A stretch of DNA of 64,000 nucleotides from NIOZ-UU13 sp035528395 (GTDB lineage Bacteria > Planctomycetota > Phycisphaerae > Sedimentisphaerales > Anaerobacaceae): NCBI GenBank assembly GCA_035528395.1, contig DATKYR010000075.1, positions 1 to 64,000 of the forward strand, read 5' to 3'. The notes below the pieces were generated by a model that was given only the letters and a program-made list of their open reading frames with translations, was not told the DNA's origin and searched no databases. Within the stretch, counting starts at the first letter, position 1; each line of letters opens with the position of its first letter. Below, piece after piece: positions 17,177-26,046 of this stretch. The position numbers and the translations under genes were made by a program.

Positions 17177-17768
17177 TTTTTGTCTCCTTTATAGGTTTAG
17201 GGTATTTGCATAAAAAAAGGATTAGCTGAATCAATCCAACAGGAATAAGGATACCGGACAAACCCCAGAGCTGATATGCAGTAACAACAAACGGATCGTA
17301 ACCAAGCAACGCGAATATTAAACCAACAAGGCCGCTTGCCAAAAACAATCCGACAAATATGTAATCACGAACATATCCGGTGATACGGGCACCGGCCAAA
17401 GAAAGCCCGGCCAGGAATGCCCCCAGACAAAGGGGAAGTAACAGCCTTACCCATATACCAGCGCATATAATCAATCCAACTACGACCAGAGGCACAGCGA
17501 TGTCCCACACTATCAGACTTTTTTTATCTGCACGCCCCGGAAATTTAACATAGCCGACACGAGGATAGGTAAATTTCTTTCTGCAGACAGGAAGTACAAC
17601 TGTTTGCATTGCGCAACCCACAATCAATGCAACTGAATACCTGAACTCAAAGAAAAATATCGCCATTATGCCGAGCATAAGCCCGGCGCAGATATCGGAC
17701 AGGCCATCCTGCCGAATGATTCGGTACGACTCTTGTGTTATTCTTCTCATATCAATTGAAAATACCAT
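17163..17768 (-). CDS. Multi-pass membrane protein, tandem paralogue 2
   Basis: Unknown function. The 201-residue product has a shorter opening (RRITQESYRIIRQDGLSDI) but keeps the QDGL motif, and the loop KKFTYPRVGYVKF is intact. About six membrane helices follow the same spacing as in the other three. The ATG at 17768 follows AGTAGG and lies seven bases after the stop of paralogue 1; a TTG at 17786 is also in frame but has no site of its own. Confidence 0.78.
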   Translation of the reverse strand: MVFSIDMRRITQESYRIIRQDGLSDICAGLMLGIMAIFFFEFRYSVALIVGCAMQTVVLPVCRKKFTYPRVGYVKFPGRADKKSLIVWDIAVPLVVVGLIICAGIWVRLLLPLCLGAFLAGLSLAGARITGYVRDYIFVGLFLASGLVGLIFALLGYDPFVVTAYQLWGLSGILIPVGLIQLILFLCKYPKPIKETKNDNV

Positions 17769-17775
17769 TTCATAC

Positions 17776-18375
17776 CTACTCTGCAAGCTTAGGATTTTTA
17801 TGCAAAAAAAATATGAACAATGTGAACCCGGTTACTATGAATATACCTCCCATAACAAAAAAGTTAATGATAAGACCGTTGTAAGATTCAAAGCTCATTA
17901 TCGAAAACAAAAGACCAAACCCAACCGACAACAAAGAAAATACTATGTAGCGGACACTCCCTGACTTGCCATGTGCATAGAGAAATCCACCAACCAACAA
18001 GACGCCCATAAGAGCAGGAGACCATTTTTTATAGGCAGCTGCATCTTTGACCTTACCCAGAAGAAGAAAGCAAATAACCATAAGGGCTAACACGACGGCC
18101 GTATAACCAAACATGCCTTTGGCTGTCTTCTTCGGACCATCCGTAGGTAATTTGGCGTAACCTATCCTTGGGTAGGTATATCTTTTCCTTACGGCCCCCA
18201 TGAAATAGGGAAACAGGAATATTGGAAGGAGAATTGCGAAAACATATAGGCCGGAACCAAAAGTGGCGCCAAGCCCGGTCAGCAAGATGCCAATCATAAT
18301 CTCCATCAGGCCATCTTGATTGGAGTCCCGGTAAGCCTTTTGCTCGATTTCTTTCAAATTGATTTCTTGTTTCAT
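17776..18375 (-). CDS. Multi-pass membrane protein, tandem paralogue 1
   Basis: Unknown function. This is the first gene of the run. The 199-residue product opens with NLKEIEQKAYRDSNQDGLME, has the loop RKRYTYPRIGYAKL after the second helix, and shows about six membrane helices in all. It is nearest in sequence to paralogue 4, so the copies at the two ends of the membrane set are more alike than their neighbours. ATG 18375 is preferred over 18384 because the AAGGA site is at proper distance from it. Confidence 0.8.
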   Translation of the reverse strand: MKQEINLKEIEQKAYRDSNQDGLMEIMIGILLTGLGATFGSGLYVFAILLPIFLFPYFMGAVRKRYTYPRIGYAKLPTDGPKKTAKGMFGYTAVVLALMVICFLLLGKVKDAAAYKKWSPALMGVLLVGGFLYAHGKSGSVRYIVFSLLSVGFGLLFSIMSFESYNGLIINFFVMGGIFIVTGFTLFIFFLHKNPKLAE

Positions 18376-18434
18376 AATTAACATCCTTAATCCAAACTTG
18401 TTTGCAATGCATATCAGTTTGCTATACAGACTAA

Positions 18435-18461
18435 TTTATAGTATAGACGCATAAGCGTCAA
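18435..18461 (-). promoter_or_regulatory. Promoter with inverted-repeat operator candidate for the membrane operon
   Basis: On the minus strand TTGACG (18461-18456) and TATAAA (18440-18435) stand 15 bases apart, a short spacing typical of regulated promoters. Between them lies the perfect inverted repeat GACGC-ATAA-GCGTC (18446-18459), which overlaps the -35. A repressor bound here would block polymerase; the operon's own winged-helix protein is the obvious candidate (inference). Confidence 0.5.
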
Positions 18462-18761
18462 GGTTTTTTTGAGATTTTTTTGAAAAATTTTTGGATATAC
18501 AGGATTCTTAGAGAGCAGAAATGTTACAAGTACTTGTTATAAAAGAGAATATGAGCACTATCTCCTCTACTCTAATACTTGTAATATTTTATGAAATTTT
18601 CTTTTTTTCGCCTATATTTTCGTTCCATGCACACGGATTTCCAAATAAATAGCCCTGAACACACCTAATATGCCTTCTACAAAAAGCAGTCTGCTGTCTT
18701 GTCTCTCGCCAGAACCACTTTCCCCTGTCTGACGACGCTTTTCGTACCAATTCAAACGAAG
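18462..18761. other. Intergenic region without a gene
   Basis: AT-rich. It contains a perfect 12-bp palindrome ACAAGTACTTGT near 18530, of unknown meaning. No credible reading frame on either strand. Confidence 0.4.
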
Positions 18762-19106
18762 TTAGAGTCCGCTTCTTACCTCATCTAATCGGTCCTTGGC
18801 ATCTGGAACCATCTGGAAAATCTTGTCGAGCTTTTCACACGCATAGTCATCGCAATACGCACAGTTCGCAATACTCTTTTGCTTTCCACATTTTCTAATC
18901 TCGCACACTTTGCAATGACTGAAAAGACGTTCACCATCTGATAAGCAGCCGTCACAATTAATATCTTCCGGCTTAATATCCGCGTTATATCCTTTAGACC
19001 ATTGCTCCGCTACTTCCGCTCTCTTTTCGTCGTCATCGTTCTCGGTTGCTATGAATGCACCACATTCATTACACAGCAAACCACAAAAACTCATCATCTC
19101 ATTCAT
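18762..19106 (-). CDS. DUF3795 family cysteine-rich protein
   Basis: The 114-residue product has the DUF3795 pattern: CGLLCNECGAFIA at the start, NCDGCLS in the middle, HCKVCEIRKCGKQK and NCAYCDDYACEKL near the end. The twelve or so cysteines suggest bound zinc or an iron-sulfur centre. The biochemical role of the family is not known. It stands alone on the minus strand, about 35 bases upstream of the glycosyltransferase gene, so they could share a transcript. Confidence 0.85.
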   Translation of the reverse strand: MNEMMSFCGLLCNECGAFIATENDDDEKRAEVAEQWSKGYNADIKPEDINCDGCLSDGERLFSHCKVCEIRKCGKQKSIANCAYCDDYACEKLDKIFQMVPDAKDRLDEVRSGL

Positions 19107-19140
19107 CTTTTAACTCCATTTTCATAAAGGTTATTATTTC

Positions 19141-20424
19141 CTACTTCAGCAGTTTTTCATAGACCGCCTCGATGGTATCGACCATCGTTTCCGGCGCGAA
19201 TTTTTCTTTTACAGATTCCCTTCCGTTTTCACCGAGTTTCTTTCTTAAGTCCTCGTCTTTTACCAATTCTGCACAGGCCTTTGTTAATTGTTCGACATTT
19301 TTCGGCTCAATCAGCCGGCCGGTGTTTTCATTTACAACTTCTCTTGCACCATCAACATCGAAGGAGACAGCCGGCCTGCCGCAGAGCATTGCCTGTGGAA
19401 GAGTGCGTGCAAGCCCTTCCCGCAACGAGCAGTGCACAAGGATGTCCGATGATTGTATGGCGAGCGGGATTTGGCTCGGCGGCAAAAGACCCGTGAATTT
19501 TACCTTTTCAGCTAATCCCAATTCTCTAACCTGTTGTTTAAAATGGTCCGAAAGATTTCCATCTCCGACAAACAGCCAAATGCAATTTTCAAATCGTTCC
19601 GAGAGCTGTTTGGCCGATTCAATAATATATTCATGTCCCTTGAGCATAAACAGCCGCGCAATGGTTACAAGCACAATTGAGCCTTCACCGATTCCGTACT
19701 TTAGTCGAAAATCTCTTTTGCGCTCTTCTGAAATTGGCTCTAAGAAGTCATCTTCTTCTATAGCCGAATAAGCGGTAACATACTGCTCAGGTTTGCCGAT
19801 GCCGACAGCGGTTGCCTGTGCGGTCATTGCGTCTGCTACGCTAATAAACAAGTCCGTTCGCTTTGCTGCGGATTTTTCGATAGCAATATAAAACTTGTTT
19901 AGCCATTGACTTTGGTATGGGTGAAAGGCTAAGCCGTGTATTGCGTGTACTATTACCGGCCTACGCTTTGCTTCTTTGTCATTGCGAGGAGCCCTTCGAC
20001 TACGCTCAGGGTAAACTCCGTGACGAAGCAATCTCAAAACATAACGGTAGAGATTGCCGCGGCCTGCTGTGCAGGCCTCGCAATGATAACGAACACATCT
20101 GTAACCGGCAAATCTGCCCAATATCCCTGCCTTTGCCGAGTGAGTATGTACAATGTCCGGCTGCAATTGTCGCAGAAGTTTTTTGATTTGGAAGTAACTG
20201 ACAGTATCGTTAAAAGGATTTATTGCCCGGCGAAGTCTCTGGAGAACGATAACTTTATAATTTTGTCCTTTTGTTTGATTAAAAAGCTCGCCTTCCGGTC
20301 CTATAGCCGGGCCGGTAATGAGCGTAACATCGTGCCCTCGCTGCGCCAAGAGCTTACAGGTTATAAGCGTATTTTCCTGTGCCCCACCGAGTATTAACCT
20401 CGTTATGATATGAACAATCTTCAA
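19141..20424 (-). CDS. Family 4 glycosyltransferase with a repeat insertion
   Basis: The 427-residue product has the GT4 layout: GGAQENT near the start, HTHSAKAGILGRFAG in the N-terminal Rossmann domain, IHGLAFHPYQSQWLN, and in the C-terminal domain FVGDGNLSDHF, KVKFTGLLP and the SLREGLARTLPQAMLCGRPAV donor-binding region. Such enzymes build surface polysaccharide. Between GRFAG and RPVIVHAIHG, where relatives have a few residues, this protein carries about 45 extra residues including VYPERSRRAPRNDK. This corresponds to a dispersed 108-bp DNA repeat (19979-20086) that leaves the frame open. Whether the enzyme still works is uncertain. Confidence 0.88.
   Translation of the reverse strand: MKIVHIITRLILGGAQENTLITCKLLAQRGHDVTLITGPAIGPEGELFNQTKGQNYKVIVLQRLRRAINPFNDTVSYFQIKKLLRQLQPDIVHTHSAKAGILGRFAGYRCVRYHCEACTAGRGNLYRYVLRLLRHGVYPERSRRAPRNDKEAKRRPVIVHAIHGLAFHPYQSQWLNKFYIAIEKSAAKRTDLFISVADAMTAQATAVGIGKPEQYVTAYSAIEEDDFLEPISEERKRDFRLKYGIGEGSIVLVTIARLFMLKGHEYIIESAKQLSERFENCIWLFVGDGNLSDHFKQQVRELGLAEKVKFTGLLPPSQIPLAIQSSDILVHCSLREGLARTLPQAMLCGRPAVSFDVDGAREVVNENTGRLIEPKNVEQLTKACAELVKDEDLRKKLGENGRESVKEKFAPETMVDTIEAVYEKLLK
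19979..20086. repeat. Dispersed palindromic repeat inside the glycosyltransferase gene
   Basis: Perfect 11-bp terminal arms TCATTGCGAGG (19979-19989) and CCTCGCAATGA (20076-20086) enclose a 108-bp element, exactly 36 codons. The same arms and the inner GACGAAGCAATCTC occur elsewhere in the window (43459, 56295 and others). Confidence 0.75.
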
Positions 20425-20443
20425 TATGTCTCCTGCATACGCT

Positions 20444-21187
20444 TCAGGTGTATTTAATCCACATCAGGCACAATCCCTGAGCCGGGGCGAGTGGCCCTGC
20501 TGCGGTTCGGTCTTTTGCTTCGAGAATCTCGTTAATCTTTTCCGGCTTCCATCTTCCCCTGCCTACCTCAACCAGAGTGCCGACGATATTTCTAACCATA
20601 TTATACAAAAAGCCGTCCCCTTCGACATCCACGTATATCCATTTATCTTCGGCTGTAACATTGCAGCGAAAAATAATCCGGACGGAGTTTTTACGCCTAT
20701 CAGCGGCTGATGCGAATGATTTAAAGTCTTTCGTTCCGACGAGCAGTTGCGCCGCCTGGTTCATCGCTTCCACATCAAGCTTTTTCGGTATATGCCAGCA
20801 TTGATTCAAACGCAGAACCGGCCGGTGCCGGCCTGTATAAATCGCATAGTGATAGAGCTTGCTTTTCACATCGCTCATCAGGTCAAATCCCCAGGGCACT
20901 TCTTCGGCAGAGGTAACTACGATGTTACGCGGAAGTTGGCCATTGATTGCTTTTGGGAAGTTCTCCGTGGGGATGGGAGAATCAATCTCGAATAGTGCGA
21001 CCTGTCCCAGGGCGCTTACGCCGGCATCTGTCCTGCTCGCACCGTGGACGTAAGTTCGGACACCGACAAGATTCGAGACGGCCTCGACAAGCTCGCCCTG
21101 GATGGTTCTTTTACCCGGTTGTGTCTGCCAGCCGTGATATCGGCTGCCGTCGTATTGCACGGTGAGTTTTATATTGCGAACGGCCAT
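20444..21187 (-). CDS. truA: tRNA pseudouridine synthase A
   Basis: TruA makes pseudouridine at positions 38-40 of the anticodon arm of many tRNAs. The 247-residue product has the expected length and motifs: QYDGSRYHGWQTQ near the start, and HGASRTDAGVSALGQVA holding the catalytic aspartate D54. FRCNVTAEDKWIYVDVEGDGFLYNMVRNIVG closes the active site (two motifs written in parts: EGDGFLYNMVRNI is the diagnostic one). It lies 20 bases upstream of the glycosyltransferase gene and 10 bases after asd, in a compact minus-strand run. Confidence 0.96.
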   Translation of the reverse strand: MAVRNIKLTVQYDGSRYHGWQTQPGKRTIQGELVEAVSNLVGVRTYVHGASRTDAGVSALGQVALFEIDSPIPTENFPKAINGQLPRNIVVTSAEEVPWGFDLMSDVKSKLYHYAIYTGRHRPVLRLNQCWHIPKKLDVEAMNQAAQLLVGTKDFKSFASAADRRKNSVRIIFRCNVTAEDKWIYVDVEGDGFLYNMVRNIVGTLVEVGRGRWKPEKINEILEAKDRTAAGPLAPAQGLCLMWIKYT

Positions 21188-21196
21188 TATTACCGA

Positions 21197-22198
21197 TTAA
21201 AGCAGTTTCTCAGCAATCTGAACGGCGTTTAGAGCTGCGCCTTTTCGCAACTGGTCGCCGGCGACCCAGATATTAATGCCGCGGTTCTCAGGTATAGACT
21301 CATCCTGCCGGATTCGGCCAACAAAGATATCATCCTTGCCCGAAGCATCAATTGGCATCGGAAACCGGTTATTCTCGCGGTCGTCCAGTACCGAAACGCC
21401 CGGCGCGGTGCTCAAAAGGTCCCTGACCTGGCCCGGCGTAATCGCCTCGGTGAACTCAAGGTTGATACTCTCACAGTGCGCCCGGAACACCGGGATACGA
21501 ATACAAGTACAGGTAATTGCAATATCAGCACAGTCGAAAATCTTCCTGGTCTCATTGACCATTTTAATCTCTTCCAGATTGTATCCGTTCGGCCCGAGCG
21601 CCGAGTTATGGCTGAAGCAGTTAAATGCTATTTGGTACGGAAAAGCCTTACAGGTCGGCTCTTTCCCGGCCAGAATCTCACGCGTCTGATTTTCCAGTTC
21701 AAGCATCGCTGATTGTCCTGCCCCGCTGGAGGCCTGGTAAGTACTCACGACCATTCGTTTGACAGGATTGGCCTTATGCAGAGGCCAGACCGGCACGATA
21801 CCGATAATTGTTGAACAGTTCGGATTGGCGATTATGCCTTTATGCTCTTTGATTGCCTGAGGATTTATTTCAGGTATAACCAATGGCACATCCGGGTCCA
21901 TTCTGAAGGCCGAGGAGTTATCAACCACGACCGTACCGGCTCCGACCGCAGCGGGCGCAAACTCTTTACTCCGCGCTGCACCGGCACTGAACAACGCTAT
22001 ATCAATGCGAGAAAAACTACTCTTCGTCAGCTCTTCAACGATGTATTCTTTGCTTTTGAATTTGATTTTCTTGCCGGCCGACCGGCTGCTCGCCAACATT
22101 TTTAATCTGTCAAACGGAAAATCCCGCTCTTCTAAGATTTTCAGAAATTCCTGTCCAACCGCACCGGTTACTCCTGCAATCGCCAGATTACAACCCAT
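21197..22198 (-). CDS. asd: Aspartate-semialdehyde dehydrogenase
   Basis: This enzyme reduces aspartyl phosphate to aspartate semialdehyde on the route to lysine, threonine and methionine. The 333-residue product has the NADP-binding GVTGAVGQEF start, the ASSRSAGK loop, NSSAFRM, and the catalytic cysteine C128 in ANPNCSTI. STYQASSGAGQSAM and the late RIPVFRAHCE also match the family. Length is normal. It sits 10 bases upstream of truA, so the pair is likely co-transcribed. Confidence 0.96.
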   Translation of the reverse strand: MGCNLAIAGVTGAVGQEFLKILEERDFPFDRLKMLASSRSAGKKIKFKSKEYIVEELTKSSFSRIDIALFSAGAARSKEFAPAAVGAGTVVVDNSSAFRMDPDVPLVIPEINPQAIKEHKGIIANPNCSTIIGIVPVWPLHKANPVKRMVVSTYQASSGAGQSAMLELENQTREILAGKEPTCKAFPYQIAFNCFSHNSALGPNGYNLEEIKMVNETRKIFDCADIAITCTCIRIPVFRAHCESINLEFTEAITPGQVRDLLSTAPGVSVLDDRENNRFPMPIDASGKDDIFVGRIRQDESIPENRGINIWVAGDQLRKGAALNAVQIAEKLL

Positions 22199-22362
22199 AC
22201 CATAAACTCCTCAAAATCTTCTCTCGCATACAAACTTAAAGGCAGCCAAACAAGACTGCCCATCAAACTTACTAATGCCAAAACTGAACTCGAATTGTAT
22301 TATTTATATCGGCAGAATGCAATAGTCTTCCACTTAATATATAATATTTATTCCGCTGCCGC

Positions 22363-23289
22363 TCATGCTTCGCTCGGCCTTTTCTGCCAAAGCTCCGCCA
22401 TTACAGACGCTGTAATAATACAGATAAATACAAAAATCGCCGCCGGTATCGCCGCTTTTTCGCCGAAATGCTTCAACGCCAGGACTGTCCCCAAGCCGGC
22501 ATTCTGCATCCCAATCTCAATCGCCAATGTCCGTCTCCGCCGCACCTCCATCCGAAAAGCCAACCCCACACCATATCCGCTCAGCATCCCATAAATATTC
22601 AGAATCACCGCCGTTGCCAGAACCAGCCCGGTCACCTGTGCCAGGCGTTCCTTATTGAGCGCTATTACCAGCGAACAAATAAAGATGATAAAAGTCACTG
22701 ATATCGCCGGGAAAATCGGCAAAACCTTTTCTGTTTTCTTTTTAAAATAATGCCTTACCCCAAATCCGACAAACAACGGCACTATCACCATTTTGACGAC
22801 ACTGAACACCATTTCCCAGAAGGGAACCTTCAAAACCGACCCGGCCAGAATGAATGTCAACCCCGGCGTCAACAACGGACACAACAGGGTGGAAACAGTC
22901 GTGAGCGAAACGGAATATGCCGTATCAGCTTTGGCTATGTAGCTCATCACATTACTCGCCATCGCCCCGGGTGCCGAGCCGGTCAGTATCAATCCTACTG
23001 TAATCTCAGGTGGCAAACCAAACAGCTTCGCCAGAGCAAACGCACCCAACGGCATAATACTAAACTGCGCAGCCGAGCCGATAAGAACGATGATAGGCCT
23101 TTGTGCGATTCGTCTGAAATCTTCGATTTGCAGTACCGCCCCAATCCCAAACATCGTAAGGGCAAAGAACCAATCCATATAGTCCCGCAACGCCACAAAG
23201 GGCTTTGGAACCAGATACGCCACCACCCCAAACGCAATCACCCACACCGCAAAATACTTCGTATAAAAAGTTAATATCTTCTTCAACAT
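22363..23289 (-). CDS. Bile acid:sodium symporter family transporter
   Basis: The 308-residue product is a ten-helix-type membrane protein. The pattern FALTMFGIGAVLQ, then GLILTGSAPGAMASNVMSYIAKAD and the later AIEIGMQNAGLGTVLALKHF, matches the BASS family, whose members co-transport organic acids with sodium. Bacterial members often carry pantoate, pyruvate or other small acids, so the name does not define the substrate. It is separated by about 160 bases from asd downstream. Confidence 0.9.
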   Translation of the reverse strand: MLKKILTFYTKYFAVWVIAFGVVAYLVPKPFVALRDYMDWFFALTMFGIGAVLQIEDFRRIAQRPIIVLIGSAAQFSIMPLGAFALAKLFGLPPEITVGLILTGSAPGAMASNVMSYIAKADTAYSVSLTTVSTLLCPLLTPGLTFILAGSVLKVPFWEMVFSVVKMVIVPLFVGFGVRHYFKKKTEKVLPIFPAISVTFIIFICSLVIALNKERLAQVTGLVLATAVILNIYGMLSGYGVGLAFRMEVRRRRTLAIEIGMQNAGLGTVLALKHFGEKAAIPAAIFVFICIITASVMAELWQKRPSEA

Positions 23290-23430
23290 ATCGAAAAGTA
23301 TAAACTCCCGCTAATCCAGTGACAATCTCAAATATTTAATACTGAACTTCAAAAGGGCCTGATAAATCTCTTGATTTTCCCCTTTTGGGTGTTATCTTTC
23401 TTCTATGATGGACTTTGTTGTGGAGGCTAA

Positions 23431-24174
23431 ATGGCTCAGAACTCAAAAATTGAATGGACCGAATCCACTTGGAATCCTGTTACCGGCTGTACGAAAATAA
23501 GCGCAGGCTGCAAGAACTGCTATGCGGAACGTATGGCTTTGCGATTAAAAGCTGCGGGCAGTCCCAACTACGCCAAAGGTTTCAAGGTAACGCTTCATCA
23601 CCATGCCCTCGAAATACCTCTACGCTGGAAGAAGAACCGTACGATTTTTGTTAATTCTATGAGCGACCTTTTTCATAAAGATATTCCTTTTGATTTCATC
23701 TCGAAAGTCTTTGACGTTATGCGCCGGGCATCTCATCACTGCTTTCAGATATTAACGAAACGTTCCGGCCGTTTGCTGGAGCTAAGCTCCAGGCTCATTT
23801 GGCCGGAAAACGTTTGGATGGGAGTTACTGTTGAGAATGCCAATTGCGGATTCCGCATAGACGACCTTCGACAAACTTCCGCTGTGATAAAATTTATTTC
23901 CTTTGAACCACTCTTGGGCCCGATTCCCGATATTGACCTCGAAGGCATCGATTGGGTTATAGTTGGCGGTGAATCCGGCCCCAGAGCAAGACCAATGAAA
24001 CCCCAATGGGCTATTGATATCCGCGACCAATGCTTTTCTGCACGTGTTCCTTTTTTCTTCAAACAATGGGGTGGCATAAACAAGAAAAAAACAGGCCGTA
24101 TACTTGATGGCTGCACTTGGGACGGCATGCCTTTGGCAACTCACGAAAAAATGTTGGTAAATAAAAATGAGTGA
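23431..24174 (+). CDS. DUF5131 (phage Gp37/Gp68-like) three-cysteine protein
   Basis: The 247-residue product belongs to the family once called phage Gp37/Gp68. It starts with KIEWTESTWNPVTGC and has the three-cysteine pattern C-x6-C-x2-C in GCTKISAGCKNCYAE, similar to an iron-sulfur or radical SAM site, then NSMSDLFHKDIPF, ILTKRSGRL, FISFEPLLGPI and VGGESGPRARPM. Its function is unknown. It overlaps the next gene by eight bases, the standing partnership of this family with TcmP. A GTGGAGG site precedes the ATG. Confidence 0.9.
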   Translation: MAQNSKIEWTESTWNPVTGCTKISAGCKNCYAERMALRLKAAGSPNYAKGFKVTLHHHALEIPLRWKKNRTIFVNSMSDLFHKDIPFDFISKVFDVMRRASHHCFQILTKRSGRLLELSSRLIWPENVWMGVTVENANCGFRIDDLRQTSAVIKFISFEPLLGPIPDIDLEGIDWVIVGGESGPRARPMKPQWAIDIRDQCFSARVPFFFKQWGGINKKKTGRILDGCTWDGMPLATHEKMLVNKNE

Positions 24175-25312
24175 CACATTACCCACTATTTGGGAAAGAT
24201 CTGCTCACACCTCTGCGAAACACCAAATATTGGAGACTTATCTTAAGGCATGGATGCCGATAATGTCGAGACAGTCACACCGCCTTGGTATCTCTGAAGC
24301 AGAGTTATTTTTCGTTGACGGCTTTGCTGGTCCTGGTCGTTACGCCGGAGGCGAAGATGGGAGTCCGATTCTTGCGATAGAATCAGTCTTAAGCCATTCC
24401 CACAACCTACCCATCCCTATTAGCTTCTTGTTCATTGAACAGGACAAACAGAGACATGCCATCTTGCGAAGTGCCATTGAACAGTATAAGGAACAAATAA
24501 ATAAGTCACCAAGAATTAAATCTGTTCAAATAAAACGAGGAGACTGTGAAACAATCCTAAATAACGTTCTCGATAACTTCAAGAAAAGCAACCGAAAATT
24601 CGGGCCAGCGTTCTTCTTTCTTGACCAATCCGGATTCTCAGATGTCTCAATGCCACTGATTGAAAGAATAATGTCCCAACCTTCCTGTGAAGTTTTCTCA
24701 TATCTCAACTGGGATCACATGAACCGATTTCTTTCAGATGAGACCAAATGGCCATCTTTAGATAAAACGTTTGGAAGCCAGCAATGGCGAAAGGCACTTA
24801 CGCTCGAATCTCATAAGCGCCCAGTTTTTATATTGAAAACTTACAAGGCTGCACTTAAAGAAAAAGGAAGTAGCAAATACGTTTGGCACTTTGCTATGAC
24901 CGACACGAACGATAAGCTACTTTATTGGCTTTTCTTTTCTACAAACAATCTCAGAGGTTTGGAGGAAATGAAAAGAGCCATGTGGAAAGTCGACACGATT
25001 GGTGGGTTTCGATTCTCTGACAAAGATAATCCGTCACAACTTAATCTTTTCACAAATTACAAAGAAACAATGCTTGCTGATGAGCTCATTTCAAATTTAC
25101 ATGGAAAGACCCTCACATTATTTCAGGTGAAAGAGTTTGTATTAACTGAAACCCCTGCTTGTCTGTACAAATCTTCACTTAAGATTTTGAAAAAAAAGGG
25201 CTTTCTGAAGGTTACTAATGTTCCTCCTGAAAGACGGAAGGGTACCTTTTCTGATAAATATATGGACCAAATGCAGCTTGAGTTTCTTTCTGATTCCCTC
25301 GCAGAAACATAA
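24167..25312 (+). CDS. tcmP: Three-Cys-motif partner protein TcmP
   Basis: The 381-residue product matches TcmP: K-H-Q-I-L-E-T-Y-L-K-A-W near the start, LFFVDGFAGPGRYAGGEDGSP, and FFFLDQSGFSDVSMPLI in the middle. The GFAGPGRY part resembles the SAM-binding loop of methyltransferases. The family is defined by its constant proximity to DUF5131 proteins, as here. What the pair does has not been established to my knowledge; occurrence on phages and islands suggests a role linked to mobile DNA. The gene is more AT-rich than the chromosomal housekeeping genes nearby. Confidence 0.88.
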   Translation: MSDTLPTIWERSAHTSAKHQILETYLKAWMPIMSRQSHRLGISEAELFFVDGFAGPGRYAGGEDGSPILAIESVLSHSHNLPIPISFLFIEQDKQRHAILRSAIEQYKEQINKSPRIKSVQIKRGDCETILNNVLDNFKKSNRKFGPAFFFLDQSGFSDVSMPLIERIMSQPSCEVFSYLNWDHMNRFLSDETKWPSLDKTFGSQQWRKALTLESHKRPVFILKTYKAALKEKGSSKYVWHFAMTDTNDKLLYWLFFSTNNLRGLEEMKRAMWKVDTIGGFRFSDKDNPSQLNLFTNYKETMLADELISNLHGKTLTLFQVKEFVLTETPACLYKSSLKILKKKGFLKVTNVPPERRKGTFSDKYMDQMQLEFLSDSLAET

Positions 25313-25326
25313 AACCGCAATTTCCA

Positions 25327-26016
25327 TCAAGTCAAGATGTCTTTATAGTCTGCGCAGAATTTCTTTCGGCCGCATGCTCTACAGTGAGTTCCCCTCCAGA
25401 TATTGTCAAACTGCTCCATAATCTTACCGACTATTTTTTCCTCGTCGGTAATGATGCCGGCCTCGAAATTTCTTTTGTGCTCGCTCTTGGCCCCCATCCC
25501 GGCACCGGTAAGATTGGCACTGCCGCTGTAAGCAAAGCCCCCATCGATAATCACGGCTTTAAGATGAACTCTCGGGCACAAGATTCGTTCCATTCCCTTT
25601 ATCAGGTTCGGATACTTATCGAAATCCTTCCGAAAAGCCGGCCCCGGCTCTTTTGCGTGCAGCAGTCTTATTTCGACGTGACTCCTAACCAAATCGGACA
25701 AAATCTCAAGAAACGGCACCATCCCGCCGGCCTTTTCCACATAGAGGTCTTTCAAGTCGGACGTTGCTATCCAGACGAACTTGCGGGCTTTTCCGATTCG
25801 TCCGCAAATCACTTTTTCATATATATCTCTGTCCGTAATGAACTCAAGCATTCCTTTGAATCCGGGCCTTAACTTTCCATTCAATTCTCCAATCCATTTT
25901 ACCCGCAATCTCCGCGTTACGCAATACACACATGTCATTATGAGCATTGCGAAGCGAACATTGAAAAGGGCTGTAAGCTCTAAACTTACAGCACCAAGTT
26001 CAATCTTGTTCGGCAA
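25327..26016 (-). CDS. Phospholipase D-like domain protein with a zinc knuckle
   Basis: The 229-residue frame contains one HKD motif, HLKAVIIDGGFAYSGSANLTGAG (His, Lys and Asp as H-x-K-x4-D followed by the GSANLT turn), typical of nucleases and phospholipases of the PLD group that act as dimers. The C-terminus has CRACGRKKFC, a likely zinc site. The true start is unclear: the first 50 codons run through a repeat-like stretch near 25930-25960, so an internal start such as ATG 25851 is possible. It converges on the TcmP gene with a 14-base gap. Confidence 0.7.
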   Translation of the reverse strand: MPNKIELGAVSLELTALFNVRFAMLIMTCVYCVTRRLRVKWIGELNGKLRPGFKGMLEFITDRDIYEKVICGRIGKARKFVWIATSDLKDLYVEKAGGMVPFLEILSDLVRSHVEIRLLHAKEPGPAFRKDFDKYPNLIKGMERILCPRVHLKAVIIDGGFAYSGSANLTGAGMGAKSEHKRNFEAGIITDEEKIVGKIMEQFDNIWRGTHCRACGRKKFCADYKDILT

Positions 26017-26046
26017 GGCTAACTTCCTAATTACCCTCGGAATCCC

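Noticed and set aside
22468..23274. Plus-strand frames opposite the symporter gene
   Set aside because: Antisense shadows; Pro/Arg/His-rich composition typical of the reverse of membrane-protein codons.
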